A stretch of 33,152 nucleotides of DNA from Oscillospiraceae bacterium (lineage in GTDB: Bacteria > Bacillota > Clostridia > Oscillospirales > Oscillospiraceae). The notes below the pieces were generated by a model. It saw only the letters and a program-made list of their open reading frames with translations, ran no database searches and was not told the DNA's origin. Below are positions 22,426 through 30,855 of the stretch, piece by piece. Within the stretch, counting starts at the first letter, position 1. Every line of letters begins with the position of its first letter. The translations under genes were made by a program, and so were the position numbers. The stretch is from assembly GCA_017444665.1 (NCBI GenBank), contig JAFSWC010000060.1, positions 1 to 33,152 of the forward strand, given 5' to 3'.

Positions 22426-24780
22426 TTATCCCCCAAATCCAAGCGCCATACCGATAAGATGCACGATCAGCGCCGCGACCCACGCAACGCCGCACTGCCA
22501 CAGCACGACATACAGCGCCCAGTGTCTGCCGAGCTCGCGCTTGATCGAGGCCACCGCCGCCACGCACGGCGTATACAGCAGGCTGAACACCAGCAGCGAG
22601 GCTGCCGTCAGCGTCGAGAGCATCGAGCCGATCCCCTCGGCCGAGGAGAAGAGCAGCTCCATGACGGACACGACGCTCTCCTTGGCCATAAAGCCGCTGA
22701 TGAGCGAGGTGACGATCCGCCAGTCGCCCAGTCCGACGGGGCGGAAGAGCGGCACCAGAAGGCCGGAAACCGCGGCGAGAATACTCTCGCGCGAATCCGT
22801 GACGAAGTTGAAGCGGAAATCAAAGCTCTGCAGGAACCACACGACGATCGTTGCGATCAGGATGACCGAAAAGGCGCGCTGCAGAAAGTCCTTGGCTTTT
22901 TCCCACAGCAGCTGCAGCACGTTGCGCGCGCTCGGCAGACGGTAGTTCGGCAGCTCCATGACAAAGGGTACGGCCTCGCCGCGGAAAAGCGTTTTTTTAT
23001 ACAGCAGCGCCACCAGGATGCCGGTGACGATGCCGAGCAGATACAGCCCCGTGATGATCAGCCAGCCGTTGCGCGGGAAAAAGGCGGCAACGAAAAAGCT
23101 GTAGATCGGCAGCTTTGCCGTGCAGGACATAAAGGGCGTCAAAAGGATCGTCATTTTCCTGTCGCGGTCGCTGGGCAGCGTGCGCGTGGACATGACCGCC
23201 GGCACCGTGCAGCCGAAGCCGATCAGCATCGGCACGATGCTGCGCCCGGAAAGGCCGATCTTGCGCAGCAGCTTGTCCATGAAGAAGGCCACGCGCGCGA
23301 TATAGCCGCTGTCCTCCAAAAGCGAGAGGAACAGGAAAAGCGTGACGATCAGCGGCAGGAAGCTCACAACGCTGCCCACGCCCTCAAAGATGCCCTTGAT
23401 CACCAGGCTTTGGATCGCGCTGTTGACGCCCCCGGCCTGCATGGCTCTTTCCGCAAGGCCGCCCAGCGCGTCGATGCTTTCTGCCAGCAGGTCCTGCAGA
23501 AACGGTCCGATCAGGAAAAAGGTCAGGAAAAAGACCATGCCCATGATGCCGATAAACATCGGGATCGCGGTATATTTCCCCGTCAGGATACGGTCGAGGC
23601 GTTCGCTGCGCTTATGCTCGCGGCTCTCGCGCGGCTTGATGACGCACGCCGCGCAGACCTTTTCGATATAATCAAAACGCATATCCGCGATGGCGGCGCT
23701 GCGGTCGAGGCCGCGCTCGGTCTCCATCTGCAGAATGATATGCTCCAGCATTTCCTTTTCGTTCTGGTCGAGCTCGAGCTTTGAGAGGATCTTCTCGTCT
23801 CCCTCGATCAGCTTGCTCGCCGCAAAGCGGGCGGGAAGCCCGGCGCGCTCGGCGTGGTCCTCGATGAGATGGCGCACGGCGTGCAGCGCGCGGTGCACGG
23901 CGCCGCCGTGATCCTCGACGCTGCAGAAATCCTGCCGCAGCGGCGTTTCCTGATAGCGCGCGATATGCACGGCATGGCGCACCAGCTCGTCCACGCCCTG
24001 GTTCTTCGCCGCCGAGATCGGCACGACCGGCACGCCCAGCATGCTCTCCATTGCGTTGACGTCCACCGTGCCGCCGTTGCCGGTCAGCTCGTCCATCATG
24101 TTCAGCGCCACGACCATCGGCACGTTCATCTCTAAAAGCTGCATCGTCAGATACAGATTGCGCTCGATATTCGTCGCGTCGACGATGTTGATGATGGCCT
24201 TCGGTTTCCCCTCCAGCACAAAATTGCGCGAGACGAGCTCCTCGCTCGAATACGGCGACATGGAATAGATGCCCGGCAGGTCGGTGATCAGCGTTTCCTT
24301 TTGTCCGCGGATCTGGCCGTCCTTGCGGTCTACCGTCACGCCGGGGAAATTGCCCACGTGCTGGTTGGCGCCGGTCAGCTGGTTGAAGAGCGTCGTCTTG
24401 CCGCAGTTCTGGTTGCCGACAAGCGCAAAGGTAAGCAGCGTCCCGTCCGGCAGCGCCTCGCCCGTGCCCTTGGGGTGGAACTTTCCCTCTTCGCCCAGGC
24501 CCGGGTGATCCGAGGGCCTTCTCTCCGCCCTCTCCGCGCGCTCGTCGGAGACATTTTCGATCCTTGTGACCGTGATCTTTTCCGCATCCGCGAGACGCAG
24601 CGTCAGCTCATAGCCGTGAATGCGCAGCTCCATCGGGTCGCCCATCGGCGCGAGCTTGACCATCGTCGCCTCCGCGCCCGGGATGACCCCCATATCCAGA
24701 AAATGCTGCCGCAGAGCGCCTTCGCCGCCCACGGCTTCGATGCGCCCGGACTGACCCGCGCGCAGCTCGCTCATTTTCAT
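22426..24780 (-). CDS. feoB: FeoA-FeoB fusion, ferrous iron transporter
   Basis: A 784-residue protein. Residues 1-78 form a FeoA SH3-like domain (MSELRAGQ to ITVTRIE). A charged linker follows, then the FeoB G domain: G1 GNQNCGKTT (122-130), G3 DLPG (167-170), G4 NMMD, G5 SAAKNQG. After a helical spacer come two Gate-domain helical bundles with cysteine motifs such as FGCTVPAVMSTR and SCTAKLPIYSFF. It transports Fe2+ inward, driven or gated by GTP. FeoA is usually separate; here it is fused at the N-terminus. A small FeoB-associated protein follows directly. No Fur box was recognised upstream. Confidence 0.97.
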   Translation of the reverse strand: MKMSELRAGQSGRIEAVGGEGALRQHFLDMGVIPGAEATMVKLAPMGDPMELRIHGYELTLRLADAEKITVTRIENVSDERAERAERRPSDHPGLGEEGKFHPKGTGEALPDGTLLTFALVGNQNCGKTTLFNQLTGANQHVGNFPGVTVDRKDGQIRGQKETLITDLPGIYSMSPYSSEELVSRNFVLEGKPKAIINIVDATNIERNLYLTMQLLEMNVPMVVALNMMDELTGNGGTVDVNAMESMLGVPVVPISAAKNQGVDELVRHAVHIARYQETPLRQDFCSVEDHGGAVHRALHAVRHLIEDHAERAGLPARFAASKLIEGDEKILSKLELDQNEKEMLEHIILQMETERGLDRSAAIADMRFDYIEKVCAACVIKPRESREHKRSERLDRILTGKYTAIPMFIGIMGMVFFLTFFLIGPFLQDLLAESIDALGGLAERAMQAGGVNSAIQSLVIKGIFEGVGSVVSFLPLIVTLFLFLSLLEDSGYIARVAFFMDKLLRKIGLSGRSIVPMLIGFGCTVPAVMSTRTLPSDRDRKMTILLTPFMSCTAKLPIYSFFVAAFFPRNGWLIITGLYLLGIVTGILVALLYKKTLFRGEAVPFVMELPNYRLPSARNVLQLLWEKAKDFLQRAFSVILIATIVVWFLQSFDFRFNFVTDSRESILAAVSGLLVPLFRPVGLGDWRIVTSLISGFMAKESVVSVMELLFSSAEGIGSMLSTLTAASLLVFSLLYTPCVAAVASIKRELGRHWALYVVLWQCGVAWVAALIVHLIGMALGFGG

Positions 24781-24989
24781 ATTCTCTTTACCCCTCGTTT
24801 TTTATCGTCCGCCGCGGGCTCTCTCCTTCCCGCGTGCGGCCGTTTTTATTCTCTTCGCGTCACTATAATGTGCGGCAACTCTCCGCCGCGCTTGCCCAAA
24901 GCGCGCCGTATCGCTATTTGCCCGCTCCAGTCATGAATACAGTTTCGTCTGGATGCGAACTGCAAAATAAATCAATATCTATGTTTTAG

Positions 24990-26000
24990 TCAATATCTTC
25001 TGCTTCCAGAAAGTCTTTCATCAGTAACATCATAAATATTCAGTGTGTGATCTGCTGCGAATAGTAAACGGTAATGATAGTATAAATCTCTGATTCTATA
25101 AATGTTACTTCCTTCAGGATCTCCATATTTCTTTGCAAGTTCGCCGAAAGATGGAAAAGCTGAGTAATAGGCTTCGTCAAGGGTTTCGATTTCTTTTACT
25201 ACTGATAAGGCGTCGCTTCTTTCGTAATTGCGTATATTATCTGCTCTTAAGGATATGATGATCAGTCTGTTAGATTCCTGCACAGGTGTGGGCTCACTGA
25301 GCCATTCAAATTCCGTCCTGTAAAAATTTCTATTCAACAAGCTTAACGATTCAGGTGAAAGTATGGAAAGATCCTGCTGTTCCAATCGAACTTGTTGCAG
25401 AGATTTTCCTCGGCCTTCCTCATGAGGAACGAAAAGTGAAATCTTACGATTTCCAGCTTCCTTTAAAATGGGGACCAGTTCATCTATAGTCTGTATATTT
25501 TCTTTTGTAATTGGAATCCCTGTGGAAAATGGTATACCTGCTTCATAGGACGCATTCATCATCCTAAGAAGCAAATCAAAATCTCCTTTTCTTCCCGCAA
25601 AACGGTCATGATAATCTCTTAGTCCATAAGCAGTAAAATTCAGACTTTTGATTCCTTCCTCTTTTAGCATGTGCATCAGATCTCTGCATTGATCCTCATC
25701 CCGCATGGTCATACCGTCGCATTGCAGAAACTCACCCATTGGACTGCCCAATCTTTTGAGCGTTTGAATCGCCTCTTTGAGTTTCGGATGCTCCATCGAG
25801 TAGCCAAAAGTAAATGATATATCTATATCAGGGCGTGCTTCTTTTAATTCATAAATATATCTTTCAGCAAGTTTAACACTTCTTTCCCACTCTGTGCCGA
25901 CTGCTTTACCATCCCAGGATAACAGACAGTATCGACAATGGTTACAGCATGGCACGCATAGATTCTGAATCATTATGGATTTTGTTTGAATTGATTTCAT
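24990..26000 (-). CDS. Radical SAM protein of unknown function, AT-rich
   Basis: A 336-residue enzyme with the radical SAM cluster motif C18-x3-C22-x2-C25 near the N-terminus (an extra C15 and C19 flank it), followed by a partial TIM-barrel pattern (DISFTFGY, LQCDGMTM, SLNFTAYG, FSTGIPIT). No SPASM-type C-terminal cysteine cluster is visible, and the last third is not recognised. The gene is clearly more AT-rich than its neighbours (about 40% GC by eye against about 60%), with AGA, ATA and TTA codons, suggesting recent transfer. Only a weak ribosome site (GAGG) precedes the ATG. It needs Fe-S cluster supply and sits beside feoB, but no direct partner gene is seen. Confidence 0.8.
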   Translation of the reverse strand: MKSIQTKSIMIQNLCVPCCNHCRYCLLSWDGKAVGTEWERSVKLAERYIYELKEARPDIDISFTFGYSMEHPKLKEAIQTLKRLGSPMGEFLQCDGMTMRDEDQCRDLMHMLKEEGIKSLNFTAYGLRDYHDRFAGRKGDFDLLLRMMNASYEAGIPFSTGIPITKENIQTIDELVPILKEAGNRKISLFVPHEEGRGKSLQQVRLEQQDLSILSPESLSLLNRNFYRTEFEWLSEPTPVQESNRLIIISLRADNIRNYERSDALSVVKEIETLDEAYYSAFPSFGELAKKYGDPEGSNIYRIRDLYYHYRLLFAADHTLNIYDVTDERLSGSRRY

Positions 26001-26155
26001 GTTTTTCAGCCTCGAACGTCCATGTTTTTATTTGATCGATCTCAGTTACTCCGTATTTTTCGGTTCATACGACACATAGATGAAATCCTTCTTTTGGTGG
26101 TACAAGCAACATACAGTTTCGAGCGTAGTATAGCATACTCCCCGCCAAAAGGAAA

Positions 26156-26189
26156 CAGGGAAGACGATCCCTTTCGATCCTCTTCCCTG
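26156..26189. terminator. Bidirectional terminator after the tyrosine phosphatase gene
   Basis: CAGGGAAGA (26156-26164) pairs with TCTTCCCTG (26181-26189), with an inner GATC/GATC pair. On the minus strand it is followed by TTTCCTTTT, on the plus strand by CTTTTTTT. It ends the three-gene operon upstream. Confidence 0.8.
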
Positions 26190-26195
26190 CTTTTT

Positions 26196-27092
26196 TTATT
26201 CCTCGATATACCGCGCGCGGATGGCTTCGAGTTCCTCGTCGCTCACGCCGCAGGCGCCTTTGAGATAGCCGACCGCGCCGCCCCATTTCTCGTCCATGTA
26301 TGTCCAGGCCTTTTTCAGCATCGGCCGGTACACGCCCTCAAAGCCGCAGATCGGCGCGATCAGTTCCTCCTCCACGCCCTTTGCGCGCAGCAGCGCCTCC
26401 ATGGCCTCGATCTCGGGCTGGAAGAACAGATTGCTCGTCTCATAATCGACGGCGATCGTCTCCCAATCCGCGCCCAGCGCCTCCAGGATCAGCCCCGCGG
26501 CGATGCCGGTGCGATCCTTCCCCGTGCGGCAGTGCCACAGCGCCGCGCCGTTTTCAAGCGCCGCCAGCTCGTGGAAGAACAGTCCCAGCTTCTCGCGACC
26601 CAGCGGCCCGTCAAGATAGCTCGCATACGCGCTGCCCAGCCCCGCGTCCTTCGGCTCGCTGCTCCGTGCCGCTGCCAGCATGTACTCCAGTACCTTTTCT
26701 TTCGAGAAAGTCTCCGGCCCCACCTCCGGGGCCTCGCCCTGATGGGCCTGTGCGCTCGCCGCGATGCTCGCGCGCATAAAGGCAAAGTCGATGATCGGCA
26801 CATGCACCCACTTCGCCTCCGGAATTTCCGGGTCGGGCGTCGAGCGGATCTCGCTCTCGTCGCGCATATCCAGGATAAGCGCGACGTGATAGTCCTCCCG
26901 CAGCCGCCGCAGATCCGCTTCGGTCGCGTCGGAAAGCCGCGTTGTGCGCAGCAGCAGCCCGCGGCGCACGCGCCGCCCGTCGCGCAGCACGATCCCGCCG
27001 AGTTCGCGGGCGTTGTTGAGCGCAAGCGGCAGCTGCGTCAGCTTCCGGTGTGCCTCCAGCACCTCCTGCACTGCAAAATTCATCTTGACCAT
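26196..27092 (-). CDS. Tyrosine phosphatase (Tyr_phosphatase3-like)
   Basis: A 298-residue protein-tyrosine/dual-specificity phosphatase of the bacterial type. The active-site loop HCRTGKDRTG (187-196) places C188 as nucleophile and R194 as phosphate ligand. Preceding features fit the family: NARELGG and DGRRVRRGLLLRT near residues 27-50 (the usual NxRDLGG... RPGxLYRS), and LDMRDESE (74-81). The start at 27092 has GGGGAGAGG upstream. Last gene of an operon with an unknown 106-residue protein and an Mbeg1-like hydrolase. The substrate may be a phosphoprotein or a phosphoinositide-like compound. Confidence 0.9.
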   Translation of the reverse strand: MVKMNFAVQEVLEAHRKLTQLPLALNNARELGGIVLRDGRRVRRGLLLRTTRLSDATEADLRRLREDYHVALILDMRDESEIRSTPDPEIPEAKWVHVPIIDFAFMRASIAASAQAHQGEAPEVGPETFSKEKVLEYMLAAARSSEPKDAGLGSAYASYLDGPLGREKLGLFFHELAALENGAALWHCRTGKDRTGIAAGLILEALGADWETIAVDYETSNLFFQPEIEAMEALLRAKGVEEELIAPICGFEGVYRPMLKKAWTYMDEKWGGAVGYLKGACGVSDEELEAIRARYIEE

Positions 27093-27118
27093 AGCCCTCT
27101 CCCCTGTCCTTTTTGCGC

Positions 27119-27439
27119 TCAGATCTGTTCCTTCACGTAATACGCGCGAATCTCGCCCTCTGTGATCAGGACGGATTCCTGGTGGAAAAAGGCACACAGA
27201 TCCTTTGCGATCTCGTCGACGACGGCGCTGTCCGTGTCGATCAGATCCAGTACAAGCGAGTTTTCCTGTACGTATCGGCCGTCCTCGTGGACGTAGCCGC
27301 CCTGCATCAGTGAAAAGGAAAACGACACGTGATAGCTGCGGCAGATGTTTTTCAGCACGCTGCTGAAAGTCGCGGTGTCATGCTCCTGTTTCATCGTCAC
27401 CGAATCGTTCAATCCGACATAGATCTTCGTTTCCGTCAT
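27119..27439 (-). CDS. Small protein of unknown function
   Basis: A 106-residue soluble protein between the Mbeg1-like and tyrosine phosphatase genes, with about 26 bases to each. It opens with KIYVGLNDSVTMKQEHDTATF and ends with LITEGEIRAYYVKEQI; in between is GGYVHEDGRYVQENSLVLDLID. The pattern is reminiscent of DUF3574-type proteins, but I am not sure. No catalytic motif, membrane helix or zinc motif is visible. Its conserved placement in a tight operon argues for a real gene. Confidence 0.6.
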   Translation of the reverse strand: MTETKIYVGLNDSVTMKQEHDTATFSSVLKNICRSYHVSFSFSLMQGGYVHEDGRYVQENSLVLDLIDTDSAVVDEIAKDLCAFFHQESVLITEGEIRAYYVKEQI

Positions 27440-27465
27440 TTTTCTATTCGCTCCCGTCTTCCGCG

Positions 27466-28578
27466 TTATTTCTTACGGACTTCCTCGAGCTCGCTCGCCA
27501 GCATGCTTTTTGCTTTTTCCATTCCCGCGCGCATCATATATTTCGGCAGATTGGAAAGGGTGCGTTTCGTCGTCTCGCTCATTTCCGCCAGCGCGCGCAG
27601 GATCGCCTCCAGCCCTTCGCGTCCGCCGGTGCGGATCTCGTCAAGCGTCTCTGCCCCGCCGGCCGCAAGCGTATCGAACAGTTCGTCAACGAACACCTTG
27701 CGGTCGTCCTGGCTGATGCCGGTGATCCACTCGTCCATCGCCTCGTTTGCGATCAGGCTCTCCGTGTCGTGCTCCTTTGCCTCGGCGAGGTGTCCGTGGT
27801 CGATGCCCCAGGTGATCAGCGCGTGCTGCATAAAACCCGACGCCGACGAGCAGATGATCTTCGTATTCGTGATCTCCGGCGCAAACAGCTTGCCGATGAC
27901 GCAAAAACGCGGCACGATCTGCGTGGTCTTCGCGTCGATCTGCTCCAGCAGGTACGGATCCAGCACCTCCGGGCAAAAGCCCGGCCCGTCCAGCAGATAC
28001 ACCTGCTCGACCGCGTCCCGCTTTTCCTCTTCCAGCAGGCACGAGGCATACAGGGCCAGGTTGCTGCCCTTGGACTGGCCGCCGATGTACCAGCGTCTCC
28101 CCTGCCGGATATGCTCCCGCGCATAGCGAAGCGCAAGCTCCTGCGCCTCGGTGCGGGTAAAGCTGATCATAAAGTCCTCCTTCCACCCGGCCAGCGAATT
28201 ATCCGTCCCCCGGTATGCCAGAAACGAAAAGTCCGTGTCGTCGTGGAAACAGACCGCCGAAAACTGCAGCGGCGGGTCGGGACGGAAGATATCGCAATAA
28301 TCGCTCATGACAAGCTCGCCGAAGCGCTTTGACGCCGCCGCGGCCGCCAGCAGTTCCGGATAGCCCTTATCGCCGCCGGTGATCATCACGCCGACCTGCC
28401 CGGCGTCGATCATGCTTTTGCATTCGCTGACGCGGATCCGCTCCGCCCCGGTCGAAAACACGGGCGAGAGGTCAAAGTACGAAAGCGCGCACAAAACCAG
28501 CGCGTCGGCGTCCCGAAACCCGGTCATGGAAATCGGAAAATCTCCCATCCACTGAACATAATCGGTCAAGGTATCCAT
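27466..28578 (-). CDS. Mbeg1-like (DUF2974) alpha/beta hydrolase
   Basis: A 370-residue protein. The features LAYRGTDNSLAGWKEDF (120-136) and a lipase-like elbow GGQSKGS (166-172, nucleophile S169) match Mbeg1-like/DUF2974 hydrolases common in Clostridia. Downstream the acid and His are less obvious (LLDGPGF, HALITWGIDHGHL). The protein has no signal peptide or membrane helix, and ends in charged helices. First gene of a three-gene operon from a strong promoter (28671-28699). Substrates of the family are unknown; a cytosolic lipid or ester is likely. Confidence 0.85.
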   Translation of the reverse strand: MDTLTDYVQWMGDFPISMTGFRDADALVLCALSYFDLSPVFSTGAERIRVSECKSMIDAGQVGVMITGGDKGYPELLAAAAASKRFGELVMSDYCDIFRPDPPLQFSAVCFHDDTDFSFLAYRGTDNSLAGWKEDFMISFTRTEAQELALRYAREHIRQGRRWYIGGQSKGSNLALYASCLLEEEKRDAVEQVYLLDGPGFCPEVLDPYLLEQIDAKTTQIVPRFCVIGKLFAPEITNTKIICSSASGFMQHALITWGIDHGHLAEAKEHDTESLIANEAMDEWITGISQDDRKVFVDELFDTLAAGGAETLDEIRTGGREGLEAILRALAEMSETTKRTLSNLPKYMMRAGMEKAKSMLASELEEVRKK

Positions 28579-28670
28579 CGCAGCAGCTCCTTTTTCTGCC
28601 CGCTCCCCCGCCGCGCGGCGACTCCGTCCGGAGCACGGAAAACGGACGCGTGTTTTTTATTGTGTAATAT

Positions 28671-28699
28671 ATTATACAAGCAAGCTCCCGCATCGTCAA
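28671..28699 (-). promoter_or_regulatory. Promoter of the Mbeg1-like operon
   Basis: On the minus strand: TTGACG (28699-28694), 17-base spacer, TATAAT (28676-28671). Near-consensus. The region 28579-28915 (337 bases, no gene) otherwise holds the divergent promoter at 28832-28860; no riboswitch or other element was recognised. Confidence 0.8.
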
Positions 28700-28831
28700 A
28701 GCTTTTCCTTCCCCGGCAAAAGCAAAACGGTTGGCCTGATGCGATCGTCTTTTCGAAGTGTTCACGTTCGGCATTCTTCCGAATTGTGAAGAACGTCAAT
28801 AAGATATGATCGTCTTTAGTGAAATTGCGAA

Positions 28832-28860
28832 TTGAATCCCACAAAACGCGAGTATATAAT
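28832..28860 (+). promoter_or_regulatory. Promoter of the NTF2/MBL operon
   Basis: TTGAAT (28832-28837), 17-base spacer, TATAAT (28855-28860). An AT-rich leader of about 50 bases follows to the ATG at 28916. Confidence 0.75.
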
Positions 28861-28915
28861 CATAACAAGAACATAATACGTTCAGAAAAAGATCATTAAA
28901 GAAAGAAGGCGTCAA

Positions 28916-29434
28916 ATGGATCAGAAAAAAACGGAACGAAAAGCGGCTCTCCTTCGCACGATTGGCATGGCAGATGCATACGGCGAAATCAATAACGCGA
29001 TAGGCCGCGCTTCGGTCGCCTACATGTTCCACCAGGCGGATGCTCTCAAGGAACTGTTCTCATTTGAAGAAGAAAGTGAGCTTTGCTTTCCCGGCACGGA
29101 AAAAGCCGGAGGGGCGGAGGCTGTGGCGCGCGCGATCGATTCTCTCGTCGGAGCGCCGCTGCGTGCCGGCGAGATGACAGACTGCCATCTGTGCAGCCCT
29201 CATGTCGAATTCGAAAGCGATACTTTCAGCGCCGTATGCAGCTGGGAGGTGCTCAGCGCGATCGCTGAGCCGACGCCCGGCGGCGAGGAGCCTGCCAAAG
29301 CCGTCTGGGCGTTCGGAACGCTCGATGCTCTCTTTGTCTTACGAGAGAAGGGCTGGCTCATCCAAAAGATTTCCTACCGGCGAAAAGTCCGCTGCGACTA
29401 TGACCGCGGATGGGCGGAGGAGGTGAGCGCATGA
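28916..29434 (+). CDS. NTF2/SnoaL-fold protein 1
   Basis: A 172-residue protein preceded by GAAGG. It has an N-terminal helical part (residues 20-45), then a beta-rich C-terminal half ending in KAVWAFGTLDALFVLREKGWLIQKISYRRKV-x-Y-x-GW. This strand pattern fits the NTF2/SnoaL superfamily, whose members include cyclases, dehydratases and small-molecule binders. The C-terminal half is visibly homologous to the two following genes (G-x-F...W-x-I...Y-x-R...Y-x-x-GW). It shares a four-base overlap with the second copy. No catalytic dyad can be assigned with confidence, and the substrate is unknown. Confidence 0.75.
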   Translation: MDQKKTERKAALLRTIGMADAYGEINNAIGRASVAYMFHQADALKELFSFEEESELCFPGTEKAGGAEAVARAIDSLVGAPLRAGEMTDCHLCSPHVEFESDTFSAVCSWEVLSAIAEPTPGGEEPAKAVWAFGTLDALFVLREKGWLIQKISYRRKVRCDYDRGWAEEVSA

Positions 29435-30096
29435 TCGCTTCTGAACGAAAACAGGCTTTTCTGAAAAAAGTCGAGCGTGTCGGCGCCTACCGGGCGATCC
29501 GCAACCTGATGGCCGAGGCTGCGGACGCCTTGAACTGCCGCAATATCGGGCGCAGCCGCGCCTGTCTCGTGCAGGATGAATCCCTGTGGATCGAATTTGC
29601 GGATGAGGGTCGTTTCTACGGTTCTGAGGCCGTGGACGAGCTGCTGGCATATCTCTTCAGCGACGCCCCGGGCAACGCCGTTCGGCTTGATCTGATGCTG
29701 ACGACGCCGATCGTTGAGATTGCCGGAGACGGAAAGACCGCGCAGGGCGTGTGGTGGTGCCCGGTTCCCATGACGATCCGTGAAGCGGTCGGAAAAGAGC
29801 AGGCCGTCTGGGCCTGGGGTACGATTGCGGCGGATTTTCTCCGCTGCGGAACAGAATGGAAAATATGGCATCTCCACTATTTCCGCGTATTCAAATGCCG
29901 CTATGCCGACGGCTGGGTCGACGATCTTAGCATGATCAACCGGCTCAATCTGCCGGCGCTCCCTCATTCCCAGCCGCTGAGCTATCACAACCCTTACTCC
30001 CCTCTCTCTGTGCGGGACGGCATCCCTGCGGCGCCGCGGCCCTATGAAAGCTATACCGACTCCGCGTGGATGACGGAAACCAGAAAGGACCGGTGA
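29431..30096 (+). CDS. NTF2/SnoaL-fold protein 2
   Basis: A 221-residue paralogue whose ATG (29431) overlaps the stop of copy 1 (ATGA), showing translational coupling. The same fold elements are visible: helical ERVGAYRAIRNLMAEAADALNCR, a Glu/Asp-rich loop (WIEFADEGRFYGSEAVDE), then QAVWAWGTIAADFLRCGTEWKIWHLHYFRVFKC and YADGWVDDL. It continues with about 50 residues rich in Pro and Tyr that are not seen in copy 1. That tail may bind a partner. Function unknown. Confidence 0.75.
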   Translation: MIASERKQAFLKKVERVGAYRAIRNLMAEAADALNCRNIGRSRACLVQDESLWIEFADEGRFYGSEAVDELLAYLFSDAPGNAVRLDLMLTTPIVEIAGDGKTAQGVWWCPVPMTIREAVGKEQAVWAWGTIAADFLRCGTEWKIWHLHYFRVFKCRYADGWVDDLSMINRLNLPALPHSQPLSYHNPYSPLSVRDGIPAAPRPYESYTDSAWMTETRKDR

Positions 30097-30102
30097 GAAA
30101 GC

Positions 30103-30855
30103 ATGCTTGATTTTTGTCTTGAAGATCTCGATCTGTTGAGCGAAGAGGAATTTGAGCGGCTCGAGCGGATGCTTGACCGGCAGATCGCAATGATCGAATG
30201 CAGCAATCTCGCGGGAACGAACTCAATCCTCTGGGATGACCAGCACATCGGTCAGAAGCGGCGGGAGCTGCAGGCGCTCGACCACCCCAGCGTCGACAAG
30301 GAAGCCGTTCTGGCTTTCCGGCGCAAGGCGGTCGTCGACAGTCTGGAGGGCAATATGCTCGTGCACGCCCTCACCGGCTCCGTGATCGAGGTGGACGCAG
30401 ACAACACGCATGCGCGCGCCACCTTCTGGAGCTTCGGCCACGAGGGACTATCCAAATTCAGAGAAAAACCCATGGCCATCTTCTCCATCGGCGTATTCAA
30501 CGACGCCTTTATCAAGACGGACGGCGAGTGGAAGATCCTCTACTCCGGCTGGCAGCGCACGACGAAAAACGAATATCACAAGGGCTGGGCTCGCGATATG
30601 CAGCCGACGAATACCCGTCCGCCCATGACGCCCGAGGAGGACCGGGCCATGCTCGGCCGCTTTGCCTATCAGCCGGACGAGATCCGTCAGCCCGTGCCGG
30701 AGCCGCCGCGCCGGGATACCTGGGTCGCTTTCCCCGACGAGGCCGACAGAGAATGGGCCAACATGAACATCGCCTCCGATGCAAAGCGCGGCGACAGCGC
30801 CGGCTGGATCGGTCGAGTCAAAAAACTGGAAGGCACAGAGGAGAAAACAAAATGA
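30103..30855 (+). CDS. NTF2/SnoaL-fold protein 3
   Basis: A 250-residue paralogue, the longest of the three, six bases after copy 2 and preceded by GGTGAG. The N-terminal helices (LDLLSEEEFERLERMLDRQIAM) are followed by beta strands: MLVHALTGSVIEVDADNTHARATFWSF, then MAIFSIGVFNDAFIKTDGEWKILYSGWQRT and YHKGWARD. A Pro-rich, low-complexity tail (about 170-230) follows. Its stop overlaps the MBL-fold gene start by four bases. It may act on the same substrate as its neighbours, but the divergence of the three copies suggests specialisation or a heteromer. Confidence 0.75.
   Translation: MLDFCLEDLDLLSEEEFERLERMLDRQIAMIECSNLAGTNSILWDDQHIGQKRRELQALDHPSVDKEAVLAFRRKAVVDSLEGNMLVHALTGSVIEVDADNTHARATFWSFGHEGLSKFREKPMAIFSIGVFNDAFIKTDGEWKILYSGWQRTTKNEYHKGWARDMQPTNTRPPMTPEEDRAMLGRFAYQPDEIRQPVPEPPRRDTWVAFPDEADREWANMNIASDAKRGDSAGWIGRVKKLEGTEEKTK

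Noticed and set aside
22249..23784. A 511-codon open frame antisense to FeoAB.
   Set aside because: Low-complexity, charged composition opposite a strongly conserved gene; no family match.
24781..24960. A Fur-type iron box or riboswitch upstream of feoAB.
   Set aside because: No convincing dyad or conserved aptamer was seen; only a weak TATAGT-like -10 on the minus strand.
26065..26136. A 23-codon frame (minus strand) just upstream of the radical SAM gene, considered as a RiPP precursor or leader peptide.
   Set aside because: Its start overlaps a possible -10 box, ribosome site spacing is poor, and the peptide has no repeated or typical core motif.
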